A DNA stretch of 64,000 bases from Clonostachys chloroleuca (Eukaryota > Ascomycota > Sordariomycetes > Hypocreales > Bionectriaceae): contig JBANAY010000004.1 in NCBI GenBank assembly GCA_037952775.1, positions 15,066,001 to 15,130,000 of the forward strand, in the 5' to 3' direction. Shown in pieces: positions 1-11,527 of this stretch (the first letter of the stretch is position 1; each line of letters opens with the position of its first letter). The notes below the pieces were generated by a model. That model did not search any database. It saw nothing but the letters and a program-made list of their open reading frames with translations, and was not told the DNA's origin. Made by a program: the position numbers and the translations under genes.

Positions 1-668
1 CTCTTTTAACGTATTCAGCTAAAGACTCATGCCATTCTTTTATTCCTCGCCCCAAACCCAAATTGTGTATCATCATTTTCTGTTTTTGTGTGTACTTTAG
101 TTCTAGTCCCATGTCCCCCCCCCCCTTTTAGAAATTGTAGAGACAATCCAAAGCAACGCCTGCGCAAATATACACGAAAGCTGCTTCCCCAACCAGCAAC
201 ATCCTTCCCCGAGGACCAAGGTCATCTTCAAGCACACCATCAATGGCGGCTTCCAAATGGAGACGTGCCCATTTGGCTTTCGCCCCAAGCCTAGGAAACC
301 TGAAAGAGGTCGCTGGCATCCGCCGATTGCCCCATAATGGACATGCTGCCCTCTTACCAATGCAGACACCGTATCGTGACTATTGATATGTAGCGAAAGA
401 CTCCCTACTCGGGGTTTTTTTTTTTTTTTTAAGTTTGTCCGTGAACCTTGCGGAGGCGCACAAGTTATGATAGCTCATACAACCTCTGGTGTTTTGCGAC
501 GACGCCTTCTGGCGCATTGCCATTGACTGGACGCGCCTGTTTCTACTCGAAAGATAGAGCTGATTTTGTGCGAGAGGGATTAAAATTCATCTGTTATGAA
601 CTAAACGGCTTTTCTCTAAACTGGAATTATATGATGTACATTTCCAACTCGAGCCACGGATGTATCAA
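1..668. other. Gene-free left edge with homopolymer tracts
   Basis: No convincing gene was found. The stretch contains a run of 11 C (115-125) and a run of 16 T (415-430). The open frames here are short, overlap on both strands and resemble no family. The right part is the 3' flank of the minus-strand gene that ends at 669. Confidence 0.6.
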
Positions 669-1481
669 TCAGGCAGCCGCAACAGCTCCCGCCGTCGCCG
701 CTTGCTGTGATGCCAGCTCATATATCCGCAGAAACGACATGACAGCGACAATCTCAAACGTCTCACCCAGCGTATCCGAGAGAAAAGCAAACTGCGGACC
801 AGCCATCCAGCTGGCCGTGTGAAACGCGACAGCCACAACTCTACGACCGTCGCTGGTGAATCCCGCCTGACGCTCCTGACGGCTGCCGCCTCGCTCGACG
901 TCCGAATCGGACAAGCGAACGAGCTTGTACCCGGTCGTCTTCTTCTCGGCGACTTCTCGAACTTCCGCGCCCCTGCTATTGCGCCATTCGAAGAACTCGA
1001 GCTGTTGCTTTTCGCCCACGGGGACGGAGAATCGATGGGTGCTCTCGTAGTCGCCTGCCATAGCCACCTCTAGTATTTCCTTGTGGTCACCCCCCGGATG
1101 AGGGTGTACCTTTATCAAAGAGGAGGTCTGCTTGCTCCCCTTGAGCGTGCCGGCGGTGGCCAGCGGCGGGTCCGACTTCTCGGGGCCGGCACGGAGCAAG
1201 GTCTCCTTCTGGCCCCAGAGCCTCGCTGGGGAGACGGCGAAGAGGAGATCCTTTTTGGACGTGCCGAGGTGGAATGTGAACGAGTTCCAGTGATAGAAGC
1301 AAGTGAACCTGGCAGGGAACTTCACGGTGACTGGGTCGCGCTTGTAAGAGGCCCTCGCGGCTGCGATTGACTCTTCGAAATCTGGTGGTGCGTCGTGGGC
1401 GGGCTCTTGGTAGGGCGGTGGAGCGTCGCCATCTTGCTGGCCGTGCTTTGCCTCCTCCTTCTCCTTGCCAGGATTTCCCAT
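669..1481 (-). CDS. Conserved-looking fungal protein of unknown function (270 aa)
   Basis: Single-exon open frame of 270 codons plus stop. The N-terminal 40 residues are charged and proline-rich, with a PPPYQ motif near residue 22 and an acidic stretch. A compositionally normal globular region follows, rich in beta-type and hydrophobic positions (for example FTCFYHWNSFTFHLGTSKKD). The C-terminus is alanine-rich. There is no signal peptide and no clear membrane segment. I do not recognise the family. The intact frame, the natural N-terminal methionine and its isolated position support a real gene; opposite-strand frames of 84 and 95 aa are its shadows. No function is assigned. Confidence 0.7.
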   Translation of the reverse strand: MGNPGKEKEEAKHGQQDGDAPPPYQEPAHDAPPDFEESIAAARASYKRDPVTVKFPARFTCFYHWNSFTFHLGTSKKDLLFAVSPARLWGQKETLLRAGPEKSDPPLATAGTLKGSKQTSSLIKVHPHPGGDHKEILEVAMAGDYESTHRFSVPVGEKQQLEFFEWRNSRGAEVREVAEKKTTGYKLVRLSDSDVERGGSRQERQAGFTSDGRRVVAVAFHTASWMAGPQFAFLSDTLGETFEIVAVMSFLRIYELASQQAATAGAVAAA

Positions 1482-2348
1482 TGCTGCACACTCTGGATGT
1501 TGTTGAGCGATAACTCTAGAGATAGCCGATGATACGCCAAAAATGAGAGTTTATGTGCTCGGTGCGGTGTGAATAATGAGGACCCGCCTGCTTATATGCC
1601 CAATTTAACGATGCTGATGTCATGTGCAAGGGTGGGATCATCAGAGGAACTGCCGAGCTTGACGGCGCATTGTCCAGTAAGAAGAGGTTAATGGCTACAT
1701 AAGGAAAGATGTAGTGAATAACAGGATAGTATGTCGATCGTTTGCGGTTTGTTTCATGAGAACACTTCGATCCCAGTTATCCTCTAATTTATCCACGACT
1801 GACCACTTGTTAATGTTAACCTTACTTGAGTCGAGACTACTGTACCTATGAACAGACTAGTTTGGATGCAATATGAAATTAAATATCATTGTCGGCCTTC
1901 TTTTCGTGTAAGATGAGATGTAGAGGGCGATTCTAGATTGGGGGACACAAGCTGATTTAGACTTCTTCACTCGCCTTGAACCGATTGGGCATTTTACATG
2001 CTAGAGAAAATAGCACTGTCTTTGTGTCCCTCTTGGAACTCTTCTATATGGATGGACACATGGATGGAACAAGAAGAATCTGTTCCTCAAAAGCCCTGAT
2101 TATTGATCATGGCTAGTTAGCCTGCCCATCAGTCCTTAAGGACAGTACACAGAGTGGCATTCATGTATAGCTGTTCTTGAATCCAACACTCCGTTAAATA
2201 GCATATTTACGAGGATATAGCGCCTTCTGACGTTGATTTCGTTGCGAAGAAAGGCAAAGTGTCATAAGAGTGGACAAAGCTGTATTCAAAATCATTGTAC
2301 ATTCGCTTTTTTTTTTTTTTTTTTTTTTTTTTTTCAATCTGGGCTCAC
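1482..2348. other. Intergenic spacer with a 28-T tract
   Basis: No gene is seen. It contains the upstream region of the gene starting at 1481 and the 3' flank of the gene ending at 2349. A pure T run of 28 lies at 2307-2334, just beyond the stop codon of the dehydrogenase, read as poly-A on the coding strand. Confidence 0.6.
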
Positions 2349-3493
2349 TTATAGCTTGGCTATCGACCTTTGCTCGGGGACCTGAGTAATGAGCTTGCTT
2401 TTAGTAACCGCTGACCGAACATTGTCAATGGCTAGCACTTCCATCTTGGTCTGAGTTTCAACACTCCAAGTCCCCATATGAGGGACCAGAAGGACCTTCT
2501 GGTTGGCGAGAAGGCCTGGGTTGATCTCCGGCTCTTTCTCGAAAACGTCGAGGCCTGCACTAGCGACCTTGTCCGAGGCGAGAGCTTTGACAAGGGCAGC
2601 CTCGTCCAGGATCGGTCCACGGGCGGTGTTGACCACCACGACTCCGTTCTTCATCTTGTCAAACTCAGGAGTGGAGATGAAGTGGTGCGTTTCGGGCTGT
2701 TAAGTTAACTGTAGTTAGTTTTCACCCCCAACAGAAAGAGAAAAGGCAAGGAAGGAATATTGATTTAGACGCACCGTTAGAGGAATATGAATGCTGATAA
2801 TGTCACTCTCTTTGAGGAGTGTCTCCAGGCTCACACTGTGAGCACCACCACACAGCTTCGGATCGACAGGGAATGGATCATAGAAATTAACGGCCATGCC
2901 GAAAGCCATGGCTCTTTGGGCGACCGTTCGTCCGATTCCGCCAAATCCGAGAATTCCCATCGTCTTTCCTTGCGGGTCATGCCCCAACGCAGGAGCCGGC
3001 TTGCCTCTCCAGGCACCGGCGTGGCAAGAATGCACGCTGACGGGCAGGTTGCGAAGGGCCCCGACTGCAAGCCAGATTGCTAGGTCGGCAGTCGATTCAT
3101 TCACGGCGCCGGGTGTGTGGGACACGTGAATACCACGCTCTGTGCAGGCCGCAACATCAATCTGGTCGTATCCAGCGCCTGTGTGGTTTGTGAGCTGTTT
3201 GATGGGGTGTACGTCCAATGGAGTAACGAACCATTGTGGCAAATGTACTTGAACGACTTGGGCATTGCATCAAGAAGTTCCGCATCAAATCTACCGCTCA
3301 CAGTGACTGAATAGTAGTCACGATAGAGGGCTACAACACCATCGAAAGCACCTGACTTGGCCTCCTTAATGAAATCGGCTCGATTTGTGGACTTTGGCCT
3401 GATGCTATCTGCGATAGGTGCTAGGCTTGACCATGCATCTTGGGCACTGAGAAGCGAGTAGCCGTTAATTTTGTAGTTCGCAATAACAAACAC
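2349..3493 (-). CDS. D-isomer-specific 2-hydroxyacid dehydrogenase (337 aa, 3 exons)
   Basis: Predicted NAD(P)-dependent oxidoreductase interconverting a 2-keto acid and a D-2-hydroxy acid (glyoxylate/hydroxypyruvate reductase-like), probably cytosolic. Exons are 3232-3493, 2775-3178 and 2349-2696, separated by introns 3179-3231 (53 nt) and 2697-2774 (78 nt), both GT-AG. The exons sum to 1014 nt and give 337 aa, a usual length for the family. The dinucleotide-binding motif GILGFGGIG lies at residues 162-170. The catalytic triad is visible: Arg248 in NTARG, Glu277 in EKEPE and His295 in PHMGT. It is transcribed in the same direction as the FAD oxidoreductase that starts at 5452. Together with the MFS permease at 6051 the context suggests uptake and oxidation of an amino or hydroxy acid (inference). 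The exact substrate cannot be read from sequence. Confidence 0.92.
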
Positions 3494-3941
3494 TCTCAGG
3501 AAGGAGCCATCTTGGGAGTTTGATTTCTATCCGTCTTGTCTCGCATACTCACTGTTCAAGTGTTCCCAGTAGCATAACCTTGGGCCTGCTCATTTTCAGT
3601 TTGTTTCCTTCTAACAGGTATCGATTGATTGTAGTTTCCTGCGACGAGGAGAATGAAACAAAGATCTTGGAGGTCGTAATACTGTAGGCTTAGATGTCGT
3701 TCATTATATTGAATAAGAAAGAAAGCCAAAAGCACATCTGAATACATGCCACCCGGCATTGGCTCCGGGATGGTGGGTCTGTTTGTCGGAAGGAAGACCG
3801 AGATGGGCGCTCTCTTGTGAACTGAACTAGAAGAAGCTATCATTAAATAATAATATCTACTACGAGATTCAATTGAGATTTCCGTTTAATCCTTAGCATT
3901 TATACTATCTTGTGTCCTTTTTCTGCGATGCCTTGTTTTAT

Positions 3942-5452
3942 CTACAGTAAACTTCTCACACTTGGGTCGAACGCCTTCATTTTAACCCTGGTTGATCTAA
4001 AGCACTCTGGCAGGCCTGTACTTTCCCAGGAATTCCCAGAAATCAGTTTCACTAGACCGGGAGCGCATAAAAAGATACGAGCCATACCTGAATCTGTTAG
4101 CCTGATTCTTGTTGTGTCCTATGGACGATACTGACCATGGCCATTAAACCCAGCACAAATCCACTGACCCTCAAGTCCATCAATCGGACCTACCACAGGG
4201 ACTGAGTCTGTTGTCATTCCTAAAATGCCAGTCCAAACGTGTGCCAATCCTTCTCCTGGCCGAGTTTTGGTTGATCCAGATTCCAGGTATAGATCATTGA
4301 ATTGTCTCCTGCTATTTTCAGCCATCTGTTCTGAGTAATCCCCGTCGTCGTACGTCTCCTTGCTCGCTGCAATCTTTTCATTCGCCTCTGCGGTTTTGAC
4401 AGATGATCCTCCCATAATCACAATTCCATCGTTAGGGCGCTGTATCAGTGAAAAGAAATGATAGAGGCTGTATCGAAGGGAAAGTGTATTCTGTAGAATC
4501 TTTTCACCAGATATAGCAGGAGTTGCTACATATGCGTGAGCTTGTGCCCTCAGAGGAGTAATGAAGTTGATCAGGTGGGGAAGCAAAGCTGGCGCGTATG
4601 CGTTTGTGCAATGGATGACCGTATGTGCTGTAACCACTCCTCGAGAGGTGTGAACGTCCCACCGGAACTGGCGACTTTGGCTGTGCTTCTCAACTTTTGT
4701 AACGGGACAGTGAGTCCATATTTGTCCTCCCTTGCGAGTGAAGTCGCTCAGAATCCATTGGGTCAGCTTTGCAGGATGATTGGATGCCGCAGGCCACTCG
4801 TATACAGACAGCGCATCTTTGTTTCTGCTCTTAGACTTGGCTTCATTCCCTTGGTAATACTTGACATGGGAGACATCCCCTCCAGCAGCTTTGAAGGCAG
4901 AAAAACTTTTAGCTTGGTAGTCCTCGAACTCCTTAGTCAAACACACATCCATAGTTGTAGTATCAACAAAGTCACAATCAATACTATGGGCTGCAATGAA
5001 GTCCTTGACTTTTCCGAGCACAACCTTCTCGCTTTCGATTATCTTTTTCGCCTGGTCTGGCCCGTGAATCGATGAGAATGCGGAAAATCCGCGGAAAGCA
5101 TCTAGTCAACCATGGCCACATCAGTTAGTTAGGGTATTGATCAATAATTGCCACATCTCACGTTGCACTTAGGTCACGCACCAGGCCTGATGTGACCGGC
5201 ATTTCTTCCTGTGGCGCCTGAAACGGCTTCCCTTGCCTCTAAAATCAGCACGTCTTCGCCCTTCGCTCCAGTATTAACCAGCTCCCAAGCTGTGAGTACG
5301 CCAGAGATGCCAGACCCTATGATTAGGTATTTTCTTGAACTGGGCACCTTGGTATCATGATTGGCGTTTAAATAGGGAAAGGAACGCGTGGTCTGGTGCC
5401 AGAAAGATAGGCTCGAGCCCGGGGTTGGGAGTGACGGCTCCATTGGTAACAA
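3942..5452 (-). CDS. FAD-dependent DAO-family oxidoreductase (460 aa, 3 exons)
   Basis: Flavoprotein of the D-amino-acid-oxidase/glycine-oxidase fold, expected to oxidise an amine or amino acid. Exons are 5182-5452, 4136-5101 and 3942-4087; introns are 5102-5181 and 4088-4135. The first intron carries a CTAACTAAC branch site. The exons total 1383 nt and close in frame. The Rossmann motif IIGSGISG lies at about residues 44-51, followed by the conserved LEAREAVSGATGRNAGH element. Near the C-terminus HVWTGILGMTTDSVPVVGP and CAGFNGHGM form the second FAD-contacting region, as in fungal DAO-domain proteins. No secretion signal is evident. The start at 5452 was chosen because the N-terminal SFWHQTTR..FPYLN segment is typical of these fungal proteins. 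It is divergent from the MFS permease, so a shared promoter at 5453-6050 is likely. Confidence 0.93.
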
Positions 5453-6050
5453 CCTGTGAGGGGCAAAAGCAGTCTGTCTTTGATTTGGACATTCTTGATC
5501 GGGTCAAGTCAAGTGCAGGCTTTATCAAGGCCCGAATATTGAGGGGAATGTGCCGGGAGCTCCTATCTCGGTGCCATCGCTATCTCAACCCCATGCTCTA
5601 TCTCAGCGGTGGAGGCCAACTGATCATCATCCCCGCAAGCAGTGCGACTTCAAACTAGGGCGGGGACCGAGGTCGCAATATAATGGTAAATCATGGTTAC
5701 ATCGTGACCATAAACTAACCATTTCATTGGCAAGCCGATGGAGCCGATGCCGTTAATTCCCCCGTACACCCCAATGCGCAAGGACTGCGATACCTGGAGT
5801 TCCCGGGTAACCCAGGCCTATCTACCACGGAGGAAGACGTGATGCCTAAAAATCATGTGTTTCTTTGGAAATGCTTATCATCCATAACTTGGGAGCTTAT
5901 CTATGGTTGAGGCATTTTGAACGTAGGCTTACTATCCCACGAGTTAAATGCCCACTGCTACCTTCTACCGATGTGTAGGACCCTGATCTACACTTGCTGC
6001 AGTCTCTCGTCTCTTTTGATTTCTCTAGCCCAGACATTTTGCACTCCACT
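5453..6050. promoter_or_regulatory. Bidirectional promoter between oxidoreductase and permease
   Basis: This is the only spacer (598 bp) between two divergent genes that plausibly act together. It should hold the regulatory sites for both. I see no diagnostic operator motif that I can name with confidence. Confidence 0.5.
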
Positions 6051-7897
6051 ATGAGCTGGTTTCAGCGGCCAGCAATGTTTGCGTCCTCGGACGCTAGGTC
6101 TCCATCGGAAAAAGCATTCGTTAGAAGGCTAGATATCTTTCTAATGACATTTGGCTGCATCAGCCAGGTCATCAAGTATTTGGACCAGACGAATATCAAC
6201 AATGCGTACGTTTCCGGTATGAAAGAGGACCTTGCTCTTTACGGAAATGAACTGAACTACTTCACGACGTACTTCTACGTGGCCTACTGCCTTATGTTGA
6301 TCCCCAGCCAAATCATCTTGACTTATGTCCGTCCGAGCTTCTGGTTGAGCAGTCTGGAGGTCGCTTGGGGGGTGATGACCGGTTTGATGGCCATGGTGAC
6401 CAAAACATACCAGGTCTACATAATTCGAGTGTTTCTTGGCCTGTTTGAGAGCAGCGCATGGCCTGGAATGATTACACTTTTGATGCACTGGTAAATGCTG
6501 GACACGATATTCCGTCTGAGACTTGGGCTGACATCAATTGTTAGGTACACACCGTCGGAGCTCGCGAAAAGAATGGGCTTCTATCATTCATGCCAAGCTG
6601 TCGGGTCCATGATGTCCGGCGCGTTGCAAGCAGCGATTACGAAGACCATGGATGGGCATCATGGACTTGCCGGTTGGCGATGGCTTTTTGTCGTGAATGC
6701 CATCATCACAGTGGTCTGGGGGTTCCTGGGATTTGTCATGTTGCCCGACTACCCCAACAACCCAAACCCAAGGGCCTTTTGGTTTGACAAGTCTCATGGC
6801 GAACTGGCCATGGCGCGATTGGTCCGACACGGTCGAGCAGAGCCTAGAAAAGTAAGCTGGGCTGGCGTGAAGCGAACTTTCTCTTCCTGGGTTGTCTACT
6901 TTATCACTGCACTCTACGTTGCAAGTGTTCTTGCTCCCAGCGGAAACTCGTACTTTGGGCTTTTCCTCAAGGCCATGAAGAACCCAGACGGTTCAGCGAG
7001 ATGGACAACAGCAGAAGTCAATGCCATTCCTATTGGTGCTTCGGCAATTAATGTGGTATTCGGTTAGTATCAAACCCACCTCCAACACAAACTCATGTTC
7101 TCTAATATCTCAGCGCTTTAGTCTGGATTTGGGCAATTCTATCTGACCTCATCGGTTCACGTTGGACTCTTCTTGTCGCACAGTGTAAGCAAATCTAGAC
7201 CTCCTGAGTTTGAAATACCCCCTGACATTGTTACCAGTTTCTATCGATTTCATCCCTGCCATTATTATGACCATTTGGACTACGCACCCAATGTCAACTC
7301 CAATCTCGGCTGCCTATGTGAGCTACTTTTTGTCTTACATTGCTCTTGGAACGGCACCCTTGATATTCTCTTGGCTCTCAGACTTGTAAGTCCAAAGTTT
7401 TCAACCATCATAGTCTTGTAATATTTACTGATAATAAGTGTCGTAGGATTCCACAGGATCCAGAGGCCCGATCATTGGTGGTCGGCGTTGCTGTGGCAGT
7501 ATACTACGCAGTCTCTGCGTGGAGTAACGTCCTCATATGGCCAGCCGTGGAAGCACCACATTGTAAGTATCAAATTTGAAAATGGACGGAGACTCCAGTT
7601 AGCTGACTCTATATTTAGACAAGAAAGGATGGCAAGCGTCAATTGGACTTGCCGCCTTTGCTTTGATTATGACCGTCCTCCTTCGCATCATTGATAAAAA
7701 ATTTATGAGGCAAGTACAGTATGACTCTATTTAGGTAGAAACACAACTCATCGCATTTTAGACCGAAGCGTGAAGCTTTTGCTGCTGCTATTGAGGGTGA
7801 AGAGGTCGGTGCCGAAAGAGCTGCGGGTAGCATCGATAAGAACAACATTATTACCCAAGGGGAGATTGTCAAGGATGATCAAGGTGATAGGAGATAA
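6051..7897 (+). CDS. MFS anion permease, Dal5/allantoate-pantothenate type (503 aa, 7 exons)
   Basis: Plasma-membrane proton symporter of the anion:cation symporter family, expected to import a small organic anion. Exons are 6051-6490, 6545-7062, 7122-7184, 7238-7385, 7447-7562, 7619-7709 and 7762-7897, totalling 1512 nt (503 aa, normal for the family). Signatures include RRLDIFLMTFGCISQVIKYLDQTNINNAYVSGM in the first membrane segment (interrupted here: RRLDIFLMTFGCISQ, then YLDQTNINNAY), GMITLLMHWYTPSELAKR after helix 4, and GWRWLFVVNAIITVVWG in mid-protein. The acceptor at 7121 was preferred over the upstream CAG at 7111-7113 because the latter gives an immediate stop. The sixth intron (7710-7761) begins with GC rather than GT, in the consensus AG|GCAAGT. 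The adjacent DAO-type enzyme and hydroxyacid dehydrogenase suggest a joint catabolic route (inference). Confidence 0.93.
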
Positions 7898-9579
7898 CCC
7901 CTGGGGCACGGACTTCATGGTAGCTCTTGTTCTTATGCAGACATGAATCGGCTAACCCTAAGAATGAAAAGAAAGACTGCTTTGATGTATATTTAACATG
8001 AGAGTAAGTCTTTACAAATTCTGGTTGTCACAGAGGGGGTTTGAAGATGTGTCTTAAAGGCATTGAAAAGCTTTGAGCTGAGTGTACCACAGGACACTTG
8101 ATTATTGAATACCAGCTAGGTGAACCCAAGCAACCACAAGGCAAGTATGTTCAATTGAACATTCCATTTTATTCTTTCTAGAAATGATATACAACATAGG
8201 TTTCAGGTATCTAAACTGTAGGAATCAGCGTGTACAGTGATCTTTCTGCTGCCTTTGAAAGACGGATCAAGCTCTAGAGTAGCCGATAGCAGGATTTTAA
8301 CCACGACACGCTTGGTGGAAGCTACATGGCTACAGAAAATCCAAGTATATCGTAAAAAATTCTGGAGGGAATTGATCTATCCAGGTACTAGATTGTGAAA
8401 AGAATCCAGGGACATGATGGGTATAGTTGAGGAGATGTTGGCATGCTTTTAAACTTCGGTATATGTTGTGATCATACTTTTAAAAAAAAAGAAGAGCTGA
8501 ATTGATTGCTGCATTAAAGATTCTACGGTTTCCTTAAAAGTTCTCTGGGGGAGACCCGATATATTTATTACATTGGGGCTATGCTCGATCCCGCATCTCA
8601 CCTCACTTGACCTTTTAGTCAGTCTGCCCACCCGAAATACGCCTTGGCGCCCAAGGCAATGACTGGTAGGAGAGGTGGGGAAGTCATCTGGGAACTGATT
8701 CCCACATGTGAGGCCATCTGATTGGCGAGATTGCATGCTTCTTACATGGCTGCGGAACGCTGGTGTGGTTCACAGTAGGATTCATCAGACACTCGATTGG
8801 TGTGATGTGCCACTTACAGGCTGCCAAAGTCCACCCATCCATCCCCCCCCCCCCCGGGGTGTCGCGGATGCCTACGACGACTAGAAGCGGAGTGTTTTGA
8901 GGCATCCATGATCCATCGTGGCCGGTGGACACTTGGGTGAGAACTCGGGAGACAGGAGGAGCCGTTCCAAGCCTCAACAAGGGATGGAAGGAAGCTTCGA
9001 CAGCGGTATTTGACTCTACTGACGAAAAGGCTCGAGAGCCAGTCGCTTAGTGAGGCAGACAGTGATAACCATGTCATCCCAAGTCGATACCACTTAGAGT
9101 TAGCTGTATGTAGGTCAGCACGAATTCCCATGTCAATCTTACAAGGACATCTTGTGGGAATCATGGTGTGAGTTTGATTCCCACGAGCATACCCGATACG
9201 AATAGTATGATCAACATATGGCGTGGGTTCCTTTTGAAAACCCAATGGGAATGCGAGAACAACCAGCATGGCACGTAGCACGGCGTGGATCAAGTTAATG
9301 TGCAATCGCAATAGTTGCAGTTTTAGAAACTTCAGCTAATCAACGAGCGAAAGCTCATTAGCCTACCGGAACTATGAGACGGGTGCACTATAGCTATATA
9401 AGACCTAGACTAACCTCGATGTTGTTTCTCATGATGGAGGCTTCACCATGTTTATTCTATGCTTGAGTTCGCTCTCTAGTCTGTTTTAAATTGCGATTTG
9501 CTTTTATTCCAGTATTATCTTCTCTTCAAGTTTCTTTCATGCCCTGAATACCATCACCCACCCGAGGAAGCAGACGCCG
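7898..9579. other. Gene-free spacer with a 13-C tract
   Basis: No supported gene. Overlapping minus-strand frames of 95-165 aa at 8449-9311 have no domain signature and cross a homopolymer (13 C at 8843-8855, followed by GGGG), so I do not call them. The region is AT-rich on the left. Confidence 0.55.
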
Positions 9580-9891
9580 ATGGAAAGTGAAACCAGCCAT
9601 GGTCTCCCTCTCAGCTCTTTCCCTTCACATTCTTCCGTAGATCAAATTCACCGATGGGGCCCCGAGGCCATTCACGGTATCATATTTGGCATATGTACTC
9701 TCGTGCTGGCAATCCCTGGGGCATTCGTTGCTATTCGCCTCTTCTATCCGGGAAGTAGGAACACGGGAACTACAAATCTTCCCCTCGGTGACAATTACCT
9801 TCACACTTGGCTATTTGTGGCCTCTATATGTTTTTACTACCTTAGACCTGTAGAAAATGTCGAGAATCCAAATCAAGACGCCGAACCCTAG
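9580..9891 (+). CDS. Small putative membrane protein (103 aa)
   Basis: Single-exon frame. After about 30 hydrophilic residues there is a clear hydrophobic helix (HGIIFGICTLVLAIPGAF, about residues 32-50). A second, weaker hydrophobic stretch (LHTWLFVASICFYYL) lies near residues 74-88. The start follows an AT-rich leader with a TATATAA-like element around 9394. I do not recognise a family. It could be a one- or two-span membrane protein or the first exon of a larger gene; nothing convincing follows downstream. Confidence 0.42.
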   Translation: MESETSHGLPLSSFPSHSSVDQIHRWGPEAIHGIIFGICTLVLAIPGAFVAIRLFYPGSRNTGTTNLPLGDNYLHTWLFVASICFYYLRPVENVENPNQDAEP

Positions 9892-10675
9892 TATTCACTT
9901 AACATCAATGCGACCAAAATGCAGTTATTCCATACAATTCAATCCAAAGCGTACAGTAGTACTGCTCCTGGATAAAGTCTTCAAATTGAGTAGTCAGTTA
10001 TGCGAGAACACAGAGAAGATGTCATTTGGTCCTTTTTATAGTCAAATGACATTCTTGCCTTTTCCTTTGTTCGGAAGAGAAAGAGAACAAAATTCAACAG
10101 CAATGAAATTTGGCAGGGCCCGACAACTCAACCCAATGAATATTTCCTTTGTTCAAGTTGTTTACAACGGTATTTATGTCTCTTGTGCAAGACAGCCTTA
10201 CTTGAGTCTGAGTTTTTTCTTTCATCGAGTAATAAACTGTTGTTTACTAGCAGACATTTCAGCCCGCAAAGGGCATTCACTTAGTCAACTACCACTAACC
10301 TCATCATCCACTTCAGCAATTCTTTTGACGAGCCCGTAAGACCATAAGCGAGGCCATAATAGATTAAGGTGGCATCTAGTAGTTAAGAATGGATATAGTA
10401 GAGGGGTGAAAGCTATATCTCTCCAATCCAAGGAGCAGACGTTCTCGATATGCATTCGGTTGGATAAATACACATCTTACCTCTTTTCACATTGCTCTTA
10501 CCGAACCTAACTCACTCGAGACAATAGGGTATTCGTTAAACCAATCTACAAAATAATACCTAATCTAAGGGCTAAAAGCAAATATAATCAAGTAAGTATA
10601 AACCAAATTAGCCCTGCTAGATAGTCGACCTTCATATGTCCTCATGGTCGTATTCTACTAAACATGCTGCTATCT
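9892..10675. other. AT-rich gene-free spacer
   Basis: No gene is supported. A 160-aa plus-strand frame (9857-10339) overlaps the small membrane-protein gene out of frame and has no recognisable domain. The right end is the 3' flank of the metalloprotease gene. Confidence 0.5.
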
Positions 10676-11527
10676 TTACGCGCGATATCTGTTCCATTGG
10701 CTGTTGACACGATCAATTTGACCGGGCGTAAACTCAGTCCAGCAATCACTATTAATCGGGGTCAGCGGAAGATTTCCAAATGGCGTTCATCTTACTTACG
10801 GAGACGTGTAGTCCATGTAGTTATGGATAGGATCATTACCAGGGTGGTTAGGGCAGGAATCCCGACTCGCAGGGCACCCACTGCTGGGGCCAGACTGGGC
10901 AGGAGTATCGTCGACATTATCGCCAGGGCCGTCACAGTTGTTGCCGTCAAAAGTGTGCGCGAGACCCAGCCAATGGCCTGCCTCGTGAGCAGCGATCAGA
11001 CCCATAGCCGACTTGGCCAGAGTGCAGCCGTCAATGTAGAAGGCATCAGAGCCCTCGGGGGCATTGGTGGGATAATAACAGTACCCGGAAGCGGTGGGGA
11101 GAACATCCACAATATAGATGTTCATAGACTGGTAGTTGCCACGGCGCAGTGCTTTCTTCATGGGCATTTCCTGATTATTGCCTTCATTGGCCCACTGGGC
11201 GTTGACTGTTTTTGTCTTGCCGGCGTAGTTGAGGTTGATATTGTAGGGGGAAAATGTTTTCTGAAGGGTGTTGAACTGGTTCTGGAGGGCAGAGTCAGAG
11301 CTGAGGCCGCTCTCAGAGGCTGAGACTGCGTGAAGCCAGACATCAACACTGATGGAAGCCTGGATAGTCATACCAGACTTGCGCATAGATTTCTCCTTGA
11401 TGGACATCTCTTGGGCAACGTCAATCTGCTCCTGGGTGAGCTGGGGTGATTGACAAGAGAAGCTTCTAGGCTGTATAACATGGCCCAATGCCAAGCTGGC
11501 AAGGAACAAGACTGATTTGAGAGACAT
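10676..11527 (-). CDS. Secreted M43-family zinc metalloprotease (266 aa, 2 exons)
   Basis: Predicted extracellular zinc endopeptidase of the pappalysin/cytophagalysin (M43B) family, like fungal MEP1-type proteases. Exons are 10800-11527 and 10676-10748, with a 51-nt intron (10749-10799, donor GTAAGT, acceptor TAG). The coding length of 801 nt closes in frame. The protein opens with a hydrophobic signal peptide (SVLFLASLALGHV). The zinc-binding motif HEAGHWLGLAH fits HExxHxxGxxH, and the downstream NYMDYTSP carries the Met-turn methionine. Cysteines around CDGPGDN, SGCP and DSCP match the disulphide-bonded loop of the family. The second exon supplies the usual tail DCWTEFTPGQIDRV. The start at 11527 was chosen because the signal peptide begins there. 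Likely role: extracellular protein degradation (inference). Confidence 0.93.

Noticed and set aside
819..1370. 84- and 95-aa plus-strand frames
   Set aside because: Antisense shadows of the 270-aa minus-strand gene.
8449..9311. Overlapping minus-strand frames of 95-165 aa
   Set aside because: No domain, cross a 13-C homopolymer and overlap one another in different frames.
10664..11323. 219-aa plus-strand open frame
   Set aside because: It lies antisense to the metalloprotease, whose zinc-binding motif, signal peptide and splice sites are unmistakable; the frame has no domain.
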